A model generated the notes under the pieces. The model did not search any database and was not told where the DNA came from. It worked only from the letters and a program-made list of their open reading frames with translations. Shown here one piece after another: positions 5,594 through 12,407 of a stretch of DNA of 13,142 nucleotides. This DNA comes from Gammaproteobacteria bacterium. GTDB lineage: Bacteria; Pseudomonadota; Gammaproteobacteria; UBA6429; Thiohalophilaceae. The position numbers and the translations under genes were made by a program. Each line of letters starts with the position of its first letter. Positions within the stretch are counted from its first letter, which is position 1. The stretch is from NCBI GenBank assembly GCA_024641445.1, contig JAHEDA010000045.1, forward strand, positions 1-13,142. Reading direction: 5' to 3'.

Positions 5594-8296
5594 CTAGGCC
5601 AGTTTGCCGTGGCACTGCTTGTATTTTTTACCGGAGCCACAAGGACAGGGTTCATTTCGGCCAACCTTGCGTTCATTTCGCACAAAGGTCCCCGTCTCCT
5701 CATTATCACTGTCCGCTGCTTCTTGTTCCATCGCAGCTGCCTCAGCGTGTTGAAACTGCATTCGTGCCTCGCTACGGCGACGTTGCTCTTCCAGCGCCTG
5801 AACTTCCTCTTCACTACGAACCTGCACCTTGCTCAGCAAGGCGACCACTTCATGTTTGAGGCGATCCAGCATGTTACTGAAGAGTTCGAACGACTCACGC
5901 TTATATTCCTGCTTTGGATTCTTCTGGGCGTATCCACGCAGATGAATTCCCTGACGCAACTGATCCATCGTCGCCAGGTGGTCCTTCCACTGCGAGTCCA
6001 GCACCTGCAGCATAACAGCCTTTTCAAAGTGTCGTAGCACCTCAGTACCAGAGCGCTGCTCTTTCTCACGATAGAGGTCTTCCATGGTCTTGATAATCTT
6101 CTGACGCAGACTTTCTTCGTGTAAATCGTCATCCGTCTTTAACCAATGAGCAATATCCACCCTCAGACCGTATTCCTTTTCAAGAACCTCCTCAAGACCG
6201 GGAACATCCCATTGCTCCTCAATGCTCTGGGGCGGCACATAGGCGTCCATTACCTCATTGAGAACATCCTGACGAATCGCGCGAATCGTCTCAGAGATAT
6301 CCTCGCTCTCCATCAATTCATTACGCTGACTGTAAATAACCTTGCGTTGATCATTGGCGACATCATCATATTCAAGCAACTGCTTACGAATATCGAAGTT
6401 ATGCCCCTCGACCTTGCGCTGGGCATTTTCAATCGCGCGGCTGACCCATGGGTGTTCAATGCTCTCCCCCTCCTGCATCCCCAGCTTCTGCATTAGCCCG
6501 GCGACGCGCTCCGAGGCAAAGATGCGCATGAGATTGTCTTGTAGGGAAAGATAAAAACGGCTTGAGCCCTGATCACCCTGGCGGCCAGAGCGGCCACGTA
6601 ACTGATTGTCGATACGTCGTGACTCGTGTCGCTCGGTACCAATAATATGCAGGCCACCCGCTTCCAGTACCTGTTGATGCACCTTCTTCCATTCCTCGCG
6701 TGCGCGTTCAATCGATGCCGCGTCTGTTGCCCCCATAGCCGCAACTGCGACCTCAAAATTACCCCCCAGCACGATGTCGGTACCACGACCTGCCATATTT
6801 GTTGCAATCGTCACCGCACCAGGACGACCAGCCTGGGCCACAATCTCGGCCTCACGAGCATGTTGCTTGGCATTAAGTACTTCATGCGCAATCTTTTCCT
6901 TCTTGAGAATGCCAGAGAGAAGCTCTGATACCTCAATGGAGGTGGTACCTACCAAGACTGGTTGACCACGCTTCTGACAGTCACGAATATCTTCTACGAT
7001 GGCCTTGAATTTTTCCGCCTGCGTTAGATAGACCTGATCCCCCATGTCCTTACGTACCATCGGTCGGTGCGTAGGGATAACGACCACCTCCAACCCGTAG
7101 ATTTGCTGAAATTCATAGGCCTCAGTGTCTGCGGTACCTGTCATGCCAGACAGTTTTTGATACATGCGGAAGTAATTCTGGAAGGTAATCGAGGCGAGGG
7201 TCTGGTTCTCCTGTTGGATCGTCACACCTTCCTTGGCCTCAACGGCTTGATGCAGACCGTCTGACCAACGGCGACCCGTCATGGTACGGCCGGTGAATTC
7301 ATCAACAATGATAATCTCGTTATTACGAACGATGTAATCTACATCTTTTTGGAATAGTACATGCGCCCTGAGGGCCGCATTGATATGGTGCATCATGCCA
7401 ATATTGGCTGCATCGTAAAGACTCTCGCCTTCCCTCAATAAACCGGCACTACTTAACAATTGCTCAACATGTTCGTGTCCCGCCTCAGTGAGATAAACCT
7501 GCTTTTGCTTTTCTTCCACACTGTAATCGCCAGGACCATCCTCTACTTCTTGTTTCCGTAACTTGGGTACCAGTTGATTTATCTTGCCATAAAGGTCCGA
7601 ACTCTCTTCTGCTGGGCCAGAGATGATCAATGGAGTACGGGCCTCATCGATCAGGATGGAGTCAACCTCATCGACGACAGCAAAATTTAGATTTCTCTGC
7701 ATTTTCTCAGCGAGACTAAAGGCCATATTGTCACGCAAATAGTCGAAACCAAATTCATTATTGGTACCATAGGTAATATCTGCGGCATACGCTGCACGCT
7801 TGTCTTCATGAGCCATATCCGGCACGACCACGCCAACGCTCAAGCCTAAAAATTCATATAAAGGCTTCATCCAGTTGGCATCACGCTTCGCCAAGTAATC
7901 GTTTACAGTGATTACGTGAACACCCTTGCCACTCAACCCATTCAAACAGGCCGGGAGGGTCGCCATCAAGGTCTTGCCTTCACCCGTACGCATCTCGGCG
8001 ATACGCCCTTCATGCAGGACCATGCCACCGATCAATTGCACATCAAAGTGGCGCATCCCCATAATGCGACGGCTAGCCTCACGTACGATGGCAAACACCT
8101 CAGGCAGCATGCTATCGAGGCTCGAACCCTGCGCCACGCGCCCACGAAACTCAGACATCTTGGCCTGAAGCTGTGCATCCGTTAGCGCCTGTATCCCGGG
8201 TTCCATTGCATTGATTTGGGCGACAATTCGACGCATACGCTTAACGATGCGCTCATTGTGGCTACCAAAGAGTTTTTTGAAATATTTGCCGATCAT
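5594..8296 (-). CDS. secA: Preprotein translocase ATPase SecA
   Basis: 900 residues, full length. SecA drives post-translational export of unfolded proteins through SecYEG. Nucleotide-binding domain 1 carries Walker A at residues 102-109 (MRTGEGKT, Lys108) and a DEAD-type Walker B at 209-212 (DEVD), the same numbering as E. coli. The second motor domain has 'TNMAGRGTDI' and 'LRGRSGRQGDQG'. The acidic, Gln-rich linker leads to an intact C-terminal zinc site, Cys884-x-Cys886-x8-Cys895-His896, used for SecB and lipid binding. The start ATG (8294-8296) fits the family N-terminus (MIGKYFKKLFGS). The best purine-rich ribosome-binding stretch (AGAAGGA, 8310-8316) is 13 bases upstream, and CCTCCTC separates it from the ATG. 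No SecM-like gene lies upstream. It heads the operon running to argJ, the Nudix fusion and the small membrane protein. Confidence 0.99.
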   Translation of the reverse strand: MIGKYFKKLFGSHNERIVKRMRRIVAQINAMEPGIQALTDAQLQAKMSEFRGRVAQGSSLDSMLPEVFAIVREASRRIMGMRHFDVQLIGGMVLHEGRIAEMRTGEGKTLMATLPACLNGLSGKGVHVITVNDYLAKRDANWMKPLYEFLGLSVGVVVPDMAHEDKRAAYAADITYGTNNEFGFDYLRDNMAFSLAEKMQRNLNFAVVDEVDSILIDEARTPLIISGPAEESSDLYGKINQLVPKLRKQEVEDGPGDYSVEEKQKQVYLTEAGHEHVEQLLSSAGLLREGESLYDAANIGMMHHINAALRAHVLFQKDVDYIVRNNEIIIVDEFTGRTMTGRRWSDGLHQAVEAKEGVTIQQENQTLASITFQNYFRMYQKLSGMTGTADTEAYEFQQIYGLEVVVIPTHRPMVRKDMGDQVYLTQAEKFKAIVEDIRDCQKRGQPVLVGTTSIEVSELLSGILKKEKIAHEVLNAKQHAREAEIVAQAGRPGAVTIATNMAGRGTDIVLGGNFEVAVAAMGATDAASIERAREEWKKVHQQVLEAGGLHIIGTERHESRRIDNQLRGRSGRQGDQGSSRFYLSLQDNLMRIFASERVAGLMQKLGMQEGESIEHPWVSRAIENAQRKVEGHNFDIRKQLLEYDDVANDQRKVIYSQRNELMESEDISETIRAIRQDVLNEVMDAYVPPQSIEEQWDVPGLEEVLEKEYGLRVDIAHWLKTDDDLHEESLRQKIIKTMEDLYREKEQRSGTEVLRHFEKAVMLQVLDSQWKDHLATMDQLRQGIHLRGYAQKNPKQEYKRESFELFSNMLDRLKHEVVALLSKVQVRSEEEVQALEEQRRRSEARMQFQHAEAAAMEQEAADSDNEETGTFVRNERKVGRNEPCPCGSGKKYKQCHGKLA

Positions 8297-8309
8297 GAGG
8301 AGGTCCGGT

Positions 8310-8316
8310 CCTTCTA
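8310..8316 (-). promoter_or_regulatory. Distant ribosome binding site of secA, masked-type context
   Basis: On the coding strand AGAAGGA lies 13 bases before the secA ATG, longer than the usual 5-9. The bases directly before the ATG (8297-8303) read CCTCCTC, which resembles the 16S anti-Shine-Dalgarno itself and could pair with purine-rich sequence. Initiation may therefore be inefficient or structure-dependent. This is inference from sequence only. Confidence 0.4.
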
Positions 8317-8355
8317 GTGACGAATTTATGACAAGTACATGTTCGTAAAGGGCTT

Positions 8356-8364
8356 ATTCTATCA
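8356..8364 (-). promoter_or_regulatory. Possible extended -10 promoter for secA
   Basis: The coding strand reads TGATAGAAT (TG, one base, then TAGAAT), an extended -10 element with one mismatch to TATAAT. It would start transcription near 8349, about 50 bases before the secA ATG. No good -35 sits at 16-18 bases, which extended -10 promoters tolerate. The call rests on the motif alone. Confidence 0.35.
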
Positions 8365-8380
8365 TTTTCAGGGTCATCTT

Positions 8381-8418
8381 CGCCTATTCAAACGGGGATT
8401 AACCGACGGGGTTAGGCG
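8381..8418. other. Inverted repeat between capA-like gene and secA
   Basis: Arms cgccta (8381-8386) and taggcg (8413-8418) pair perfectly. Alternatively, taacc (8400-8404) pairs with ggtta (8410-8414). There is no T-run on either side, so this is not a good intrinsic terminator. It lies just upstream of the possible secA promoter, where it could be an operator-like or attenuation structure, or chance. Confidence 0.3.
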
Positions 8419-8424
8419 CACAGC

Positions 8425-8441
8425 AAAAAGCGAATTATCGC
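8425..8441 (-). terminator. Weak intrinsic terminator at the end of the capA-like gene
   Basis: On the coding strand GCGA-TAAT-TCGC is followed at once by TTTTT. The stem is only 4 base pairs but GC-rich, and the gene's TAA stop codon sits in the loop. It is the only T-tailed hairpin before secA. Efficiency is doubtful because the stem is so short. Confidence 0.3.
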
Positions 8442-9571
8442 CCGTGTTTGCGCAGAATTTGGCCATCCGCGGTAAGCTCGATCGCCCCGTCCGGAAAATC
8501 CTCTTTCGTAAGTTTTGCTATGAGGTGACCCGCAGCACCTCTCGGGTCCAGCTGTGGCCCTCCCGGCCTGACCTGCCGAGTTGAGACAACCCTACCTGCG
8601 ATAAATTCACCTGTAGGGCTAATCTCCGCCTCCAGTATGGGTGCCAGCCCATTGATCCCACTGACATTGATCCCAAACGACGTGCAAAAATTGCCCAGAC
8701 TATAGGCGACCAAACGTCCCTTATAGAGCTCCAGGGCCCTGGCCACATGAGGTCCATGGCCGATAACCATGTCAGCGCCCGCATCGATAACGGCGTGAGC
8801 AAAGGCCACCTCATCACCACGCTCCTCACCATGAAAATACTCCGTCGCAAAGGGGAGCTTTGTCGCATCAGCCCCCTCCGCACCCGCATGCATCGAGACA
8901 AACACTATTTGGGCTTGCCGTTTCAAGATCCGAACAAATTGCTGGGCCTGTTCCAGATTGAGCATATTGTGCGAACCCCGGAAGGGTGAAAAGGCAATCA
9001 ACGCAATCTCCTGCCCCTGAACCTGCCACTTGGCCACATCCCCCTCAAGACCCGAGTGACGGATCCCAAGCTTATCCAAGGTGGCCATCGTGCTACTCCG
9101 ACCCGTCTCACCAAAATCCCTGGCATGATTATTCGCCAGACTCACTACACTAAAACCGGCCTGAGCAAGGTACTGCGCATAGCGCGTCGGCATGCGAAAA
9201 ACATAACAGGATAGGTGGCTCGTGCATTGCTTCTCTGGCTCACCTCCGTCGATGAGCACGCCCTCGAGATTACCGAAGACAATGTCCGCCGTCTTTAAGA
9301 CTGGTGCAACGTGCTGGAGCAAGTCAGCACCGTCCTTCTCTGCCAATCTGTCGTCCGGGTAATCGGTACCGAGCATGATGTCACCCACTGCCATAATCTT
9401 CAGGGGTGTGGTGGTAATCGTTCCAGCCTGGCTCGGAACTGGAACACTATCCGGAGCGACGGTGGTGTTGATGGGGGGGGATATGTGTGTGGTTTCGGGC
9501 GTTACTGAACACCCCACTAGAATAAACAAAGGGAGCCAAACACCCAGTATCTGGGTCACTCGATAATCCAT
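8435..9571 (-). CDS. CapA-like (PGA_cap family) metallophosphatase-fold lipoprotein
   Basis: 378 residues. The N-terminus is a lipoprotein signal (hydrophobic residues about 8-20, lipobox Leu18-Val19-Gly20-Cys21) with Ser at +2, which favours the outer membrane in Lol-sorting bacteria. A Thr/Pro-rich linker (about 22-55) leads to a calcineurin-like PGA_cap domain. Its motifs are 'AVGDIMLG' (Asp64), 'FGNLEG' (Asn101, Glu103), 'SLANNHARDFG' (Asn147, Asn148, His149), 'SMHAG' (His228), 'GHGPHV' (His272, His275) and 'YSLGNF' (Asn294). The family includes Bacillus CapA for poly-gamma-glutamate export, but no capB/capC genes are nearby, so a capsule role is not implied. Cys116 and Cys122 could form a disulfide. 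A run of eight C lies in the linker codons (9473-9480). No convincing Shine-Dalgarno or promoter is visible before the ATG at 9569-9571. Terminators flank it, so it is probably its own unit. Confidence 0.92.
   Translation of the reverse strand: MDYRVTQILGVWLPLFILVGCSVTPETTHISPPINTTVAPDSVPVPSQAGTITTTPLKIMAVGDIMLGTDYPDDRLAEKDGADLLQHVAPVLKTADIVFGNLEGVLIDGGEPEKQCTSHLSCYVFRMPTRYAQYLAQAGFSVVSLANNHARDFGETGRSSTMATLDKLGIRHSGLEGDVAKWQVQGQEIALIAFSPFRGSHNMLNLEQAQQFVRILKRQAQIVFVSMHAGAEGADATKLPFATEYFHGEERGDEVAFAHAVIDAGADMVIGHGPHVARALELYKGRLVAYSLGNFCTSFGINVSGINGLAPILEAEISPTGEFIAGRVVSTRQVRPGGPQLDPRGAAGHLIAKLTKEDFPDGAIELTADGQILRKHGR
9473..9480 (-). repeat. C8 homopolymer tract in the linker of the capA-like lipoprotein
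   Basis: The coding strand reads TCC CCC CCC (eight consecutive C) for Ser31-Pro32-Pro33, just after the lipidated Cys21. It is the longest G/C homopolymer noticed in the window. A one-base slip would frameshift the gene before the catalytic domain. Confidence 0.85.
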
Positions 9572-9624
9572 ATGAGATGTCCGCTGAGAATCGTTTCGTG
9601 GTCTTTACATCGAAAAACACGACG

Positions 9625-9660
9625 CCAAAAACAGTTTAGCCGGCTTACGCCGGCTAAACT
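9625..9660 (-). terminator. Strong intrinsic terminator after the M23 peptidase gene
   Basis: A perfect 12-base-pair stem is formed by AGTTTAGCCGGC (9633-9644) and GCCGGCTAAACT (9649-9660) around a 4-base loop. On the leftward strand it is followed by GTTTTTGG (9625-9632). It lies about 27 bases beyond the M23 stop and separates that gene from the capA-like gene. There is no T-run on the rightward side, so it acts leftward. Confidence 0.88.
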
Positions 9661-9686
9661 AACTCCAATGCAGTCCCAACTATACG

Positions 9687-10622
9687 CTATTGCAGCGCAG
9701 CCTGGATATACTGTTTCGGGTCAACATGGCGACCATCCAGTAACACTTCGAAATGTACGTGGGGACCAGTCGAGCGCCCCGTCGAACCCATGGCGGCGAC
9801 TACCTGGCCCTTTTTGACCGTATCGCCGACCTTCACATAACTCTCCTTGCAGTGACCATAGCGGGTGACGTAACCCTTGCCGTGATTGATCTCCACCAGA
9901 TTGCCGTAGCCAGAGCGCTTGCCCGAGTAGGTCACAACACCTGCGGCAACTGACACCACGTCAGAACCGAGCTTGCCAGCAAAATCTATCCCCGCGTGAT
10001 GCATACGGCGACCGGTGAATGGGTCCGTACGCATACCAAAGTAAGACGATAGCCAGCCACGGTTGACTGGGCGACCTGCAGGCATCACTTCGGCCTGGAG
10101 GTTACGATTCATCAACATGGTCTCCAACACGCTTAATTGCTGGCTGCGGTCATCAAGCTGCGCGGTCAAATCTTGCAGTGACTGGACAAAATCCGGTACG
10201 GCCATACTCTGGCCCATCGCATCAGCGGCATTCACGGGACCACCTACTGCAGGATTACTATTGAAATCAAACTCTCCCTTTTCGAGGCCAGCCATCTTAG
10301 TGAGACGCTCACCCAGGGCATCCAGCCGAATTACATGGGCCTGGAGCTTGCCCAGCTTCAACGCCAAGGCATCCATATTCTCGCCAGCGGTACGGGTTAC
10401 TTCATCAATCTTTAATCGCTGGTCGTCCATTTCGGACTGCATGGCTAGAGCAAGGTCACCTGGGTTGGCCCGCATCTCTGCCATACCCATGCGATAACCG
10501 GTATAGAGGAATCCGCCGGGTAATACGACAAAAACGGCCAGCACCAACATGACAGCCTTTTTCTTGCACAGGGTAATAAAACCGGTTGAACCCTTCTTTC
10601 TGGTCACTAATACAATATTCAT
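9687..10622 (-). CDS. M23 (LytM-type) metallopeptidase, membrane-anchored
   Basis: 311 residues. A Lys-rich cytoplasmic N-terminus is followed by one membrane helix (about 22-43). Next come a helical, probably coiled-coil region (about 60-170) and a C-terminal peptidase_M23 domain (about 188-308). The zinc and catalytic residues are present: His209-x3-Asp213 (HAGID), His257 (YGHCKE) and His288-x-His290 (PHVHFE). It is therefore predicted to be an active peptidoglycan endopeptidase rather than a degenerate EnvC/NlpD-type activator. The fold faces the periplasm and would cut cross-links during wall growth. AGGG on the coding strand, 8-9 bases before the ATG, is a plausible ribosome binding site. 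It diverges from dciA, and a strong terminator follows. A related M23 gene beside secA is, from memory, usual in pseudomonads. The exact substrate cannot be seen. Confidence 0.93.
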   Translation of the reverse strand: MNIVLVTRKKGSTGFITLCKKKAVMLVLAVFVVLPGGFLYTGYRMGMAEMRANPGDLALAMQSEMDDQRLKIDEVTRTAGENMDALALKLGKLQAHVIRLDALGERLTKMAGLEKGEFDFNSNPAVGGPVNAADAMGQSMAVPDFVQSLQDLTAQLDDRSQQLSVLETMLMNRNLQAEVMPAGRPVNRGWLSSYFGMRTDPFTGRRMHHAGIDFAGKLGSDVVSVAAGVVTYSGKRSGYGNLVEINHGKGYVTRYGHCKESYVKVGDTVKKGQVVAAMGSTGRSTGPHVHFEVLLDGRHVDPKQYIQAALQ

Positions 10623-10696
10623 AATGCGTACCCTATGACACTCCCAATGATTTGATAGTTCTTCTACCGGTGTGTATCGGCATCTACGCCTGATAT

Positions 10697-10725
10697 TTGA
10701 GTTTTTTATTTATGGGCATTATGGC
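10697..10725 (+). promoter_or_regulatory. Possible sigma70 promoter for dciA
   Basis: TTGAGT (10697-10702), a 17-base AT-rich spacer and TATGGC (10720-10725) resemble -35 and -10 boxes, about 32 bases before the dciA ATG. The -35 matches four of six consensus bases. It lies in the 135-base divergent gap shared with the M23 gene. No convincing leftward promoter was found in the same gap. Confidence 0.4.
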
Positions 10726-10757
10726 GCCTAGCGCGGAACCTGATAGTAATATACTTT

Positions 10758-11228
10758 ATGTCCACTATGAAATACCCTTTTATCATCAAAGACTTCTTGA
10801 AGTCATGCACCACCCCTGATTTTGCGGGTCTCATCACAGTTGCCAGTGAGATTAAGCGAATTGAAGGTATCCTTAGACAGAGACTCGACCCAGAAACCTC
10901 ACGACACGTTCGGCTTGGGGAAATAGCGGGGGGAGAATTAACTCTCTATGTGGACAGCCCGGCCTGGGCGGGAAGGCTACGTTTCGAATCTGGCGATATT
11001 ATTAGCATTATCAATAAAATAGAAGTTACGTCCTCAATCCATTCCATAAAGATACACGTCATGCCCAAGCTCAGCGAGCCCGCCATCCCCCCTCGTGAGA
11101 AGTCTCCTGTTCATGCTTCAGCTGAGTTTGCTCATCTGGTGGAAGCCCTTGCTGAGGGTGAAACAGACCCGATTTTGAAGGCATCGCTCGCAAAACTCGC
11201 CCGTAAAGGGCGAGTCGGTCAAATCTAG
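10758..11228 (+). CDS. dciA: DciA-family (DUF721) protein, replicative helicase loader
   Basis: 156 residues. The DUF721/DciA core is recognisable: an N-terminal helical part (about 20-45), then 'GELTLYVDSPAWAGRLRF' (residues 59-76), then a strand-helix pattern to about 103. The remainder is a low-complexity, probably disordered tail ending in a basic stretch. DciA is the ancestral loader of the DnaB helicase in bacteria lacking DnaC/DnaI; the assignment here rests on the core motif and on its place between the M23 gene and lpxC. The ATG at 10758 has no strong Shine-Dalgarno, and a second ATG three codons later (10767) is an alternative start. It is the only rightward gene in the right-hand half and converges on lpxC with a 21-base gap. 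Confidence 0.88.
   Translation: MSTMKYPFIIKDFLKSCTTPDFAGLITVASEIKRIEGILRQRLDPETSRHVRLGEIAGGELTLYVDSPAWAGRLRFESGDIISIINKIEVTSSIHSIKIHVMPKLSEPAIPPREKSPVHASAEFAHLVEALAEGETDPILKASLAKLARKGRVGQI
11195..11215. terminator. Hairpin in the 3' end of dciA, possible terminator for lpxC
   Basis: Arms ACTCGCCC (11195-11202) and GGGCGAGT (11208-11215) form a perfect 8-base-pair stem around GTAAA. The structure is inside the last codons of dciA. Read leftward it lies 34 bases beyond the lpxC stop and ends in GAGTTTTGC, a short T-run, so it could stop lpxC transcripts. Rightward it lacks a T tail. Confidence 0.5.
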
Positions 11229-11249
11229 TGCGGCGGGTGCTATGGGCTT

Positions 11250-12161
11250 TTAAGAGGCGGATACTGGCTGCATAAAAGAAATGGGGGCTATCTTCTCATC
11301 CTCAAAGGTCACCAGCTCCCAGCAGTCTTCCTGAGCAACAAGCTCCCTGAGTAGTCGATTATTGAGGGCGTGACCCGATTTATACCCACAGAATGCGCCT
11401 ATAAGGCTCTTGCCAAGCAGATATAGATCACCAATAGAATCTAGGATCTTGTGCTTGACGAATTCATCGGCATAGCGAAGACCGTCCTCATTCAAAATAC
11501 GATAATCATCAACCACGACGGCATTATCAAGGCTCCCGCCCAAGGCCAGATTCTTGGCCCTCAGGCTCTCTAACTGGCTCATAAAGCCGAAGGTACGGGC
11601 TCGACTTATCTCTTTCACAAAGGAGGTCGTCGAAAAATCAATTTCAGCGCTCTGGGACCGGTCTTTAAAGACAGGGTGATCAAAATCGATGGTGAAATTG
11701 ACCTTAAAACCGTCATAGGGCTCAAACCGCACCCACTTCTCACCATCCTCAACCGTAACTGGCTTGGTGATACGAATAAATCGCTTGGGGACATTTTGTT
11801 CTTGAATACCAGCAGACTGAATAAGGAAGACAAAGGGTCCTGCGCTACCATCCATAATGGGCACTTCTGGTGCGTTCAGGTCAATGTACGCATTATCAAT
11901 GCCCAAGCCAGCCAATGCTGAGAGCAAATGTTCAACTGTCGAAATTCTCACCCCATCCTTGATCAAGGTCGTAGAAAGGGTAGTATCCCCTACATTTTCT
12001 GGGGCTGCTGAGATTTCCACTGGGACATCGAGGTCAACCCGACGAAACACGATCCCCGTATCGGGCACGGCAGGCCTCAGTGTCAGATAAACCTTCTCAC
12101 CAGTATGTAGACCCACACCCGTTGCACGGATAACATTCTTTAAGGTGCGCTGTTTTATCAC
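11250..12161 (-). CDS. lpxC: UDP-3-O-acyl-N-acetylglucosamine deacetylase LpxC
   Basis: 303 residues (E. coli 305). LpxC performs the committed step of lipid A synthesis, a zinc-dependent deacetylation of UDP-3-O-acyl-GlcNAc in the cytoplasm. Zinc ligands His78 (TVEHLLSAL), His237 and Asp241 (HKILDSIGD) are present, as are catalytic Glu77 and His264 (SGHALNN). The start is GTG (12159-12161). This choice is fixed by the canonical N-terminus (MIKQRTLKN) and by AAGGA seven bases upstream (12169-12173). The C-terminus ends ISFMQPVSAS rather than the nonpolar AVLA-type tail that marks E. coli LpxC for FtsH. ftsZ lies upstream in the same direction with a 234-base gap holding a good promoter, so lpxC can be transcribed independently. 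Confidence 0.98.
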   Translation of the reverse strand: MIKQRTLKNVIRATGVGLHTGEKVYLTLRPAVPDTGIVFRRVDLDVPVEISAAPENVGDTTLSTTLIKDGVRISTVEHLLSALAGLGIDNAYIDLNAPEVPIMDGSAGPFVFLIQSAGIQEQNVPKRFIRITKPVTVEDGEKWVRFEPYDGFKVNFTIDFDHPVFKDRSQSAEIDFSTTSFVKEISRARTFGFMSQLESLRAKNLALGGSLDNAVVVDDYRILNEDGLRYADEFVKHKILDSIGDLYLLGKSLIGAFCGYKSGHALNNRLLRELVAQEDCWELVTFEDEKIAPISFMQPVSAS

Positions 12162-12168
12162 CTTGATT

Positions 12169-12173
12169 TCCTT
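12169..12173 (-). promoter_or_regulatory. Ribosome binding site of lpxC supporting a GTG start
   Basis: AAGGA on the coding strand sits seven bases before the GTG at 12159-12161. It fixes the start that gives the conserved MIKQRTLK N-terminus. Confidence 0.75.
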
Positions 12174-12204
12174 TTATTCAGTATTTCGTCAAATTCGGCC
12201 ATGC

Positions 12205-12215
12205 TGACCCTGTCA
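12205..12215. other. Short inverted repeat TGACCCTGTCA in the lpxC leader
   Basis: TGAC-CCT-GTCA is an interrupted palindrome about 45 bases upstream of the lpxC start. It lies in the leader downstream of the predicted promoter. It could be a protein-binding site or chance; only the symmetry supports it. Confidence 0.2.
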
Positions 12216-12301
12216 TCAGATTGTCATGCAATATAAATGCCAGTATCCCTGCCCACACCAAGAGTTACTCCAAGTCACCACACGAGCAAATATAGAGCGG
12301 C

Positions 12302-12330
12302 ATTATATACTTAGCAATCTGCTTATTTAA
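12302..12330 (-). promoter_or_regulatory. Probable sigma70 promoter of lpxC
   Basis: On the coding strand a perfect -10 TATAAT (12302-12307) is preceded by 17 bases and TTAAAT (12325-12330), a weak -35. Transcription would start near 12295 and give a leader of about 130 bases before the GTG. The 12162-12395 gap is AT-rich compared with its neighbours and otherwise holds only short repeats. Confidence 0.6.
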
Positions 12331-12386
12331 CGGCCAATTTCAAAATTTCTTTAAAGACTCATTTTTATCACCGACTTTATCCCATT

Positions 12387-12407
12387 CAGGCCAAATCAAT
12401 CGGCCTG
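12387..12407. other. Inverted repeat spanning the ftsZ stop codon
   Basis: CAGGCC (12387-12392) and GGCCTG (12402-12407) pair around a 9-base loop that contains the ftsZ TGA. Leftward it is followed by AATGGGATAAAG with no T-run, so it is at best a weak terminator. Read-through from ftsZ into lpxC therefore remains possible. Confidence 0.35.

Noticed and set aside
5575..5615. A longer ArgJ beginning at the ATG at 5615.
   Set aside because: It would overlap the conserved end of secA. The extra residues (MPRQTGLEYPA) are simply secA sequence in another frame, and the ATG at 5582 gives the family N-terminus.
5594..8296. Numerous open frames of 60-140 codons opposite secA, for example at 5609-6037 and 6146-6496.
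   Set aside because: They lie wholly inside a highly conserved gene, have no family resemblance and no start signals. They are shadows.
8297..8434. A SecM-like arrest peptide gene upstream of secA.
   Set aside because: The gap is only 138 bases, the upstream neighbour is the capA-like gene, and no short frame with a signal peptide or SecM-like arrest motif is present.
9572..9817. An 81-codon rightward open frame beginning next to the capA-like start.
   Set aside because: It runs through the strong terminator hairpin and into the antisense of the M23 domain. Its product is compositionally random and has no ribosome binding site.
11661..12358. The 11-base string TCTTTAAAGAC occurs twice: inside lpxC (11662-11672) and upstream of it (12348-12358), each containing a TCTTTAAAGA palindrome.
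   Set aside because: One copy is constrained by coding sequence, the string is low-complexity and AT-rich, and two copies do not make a case for a regulatory element.
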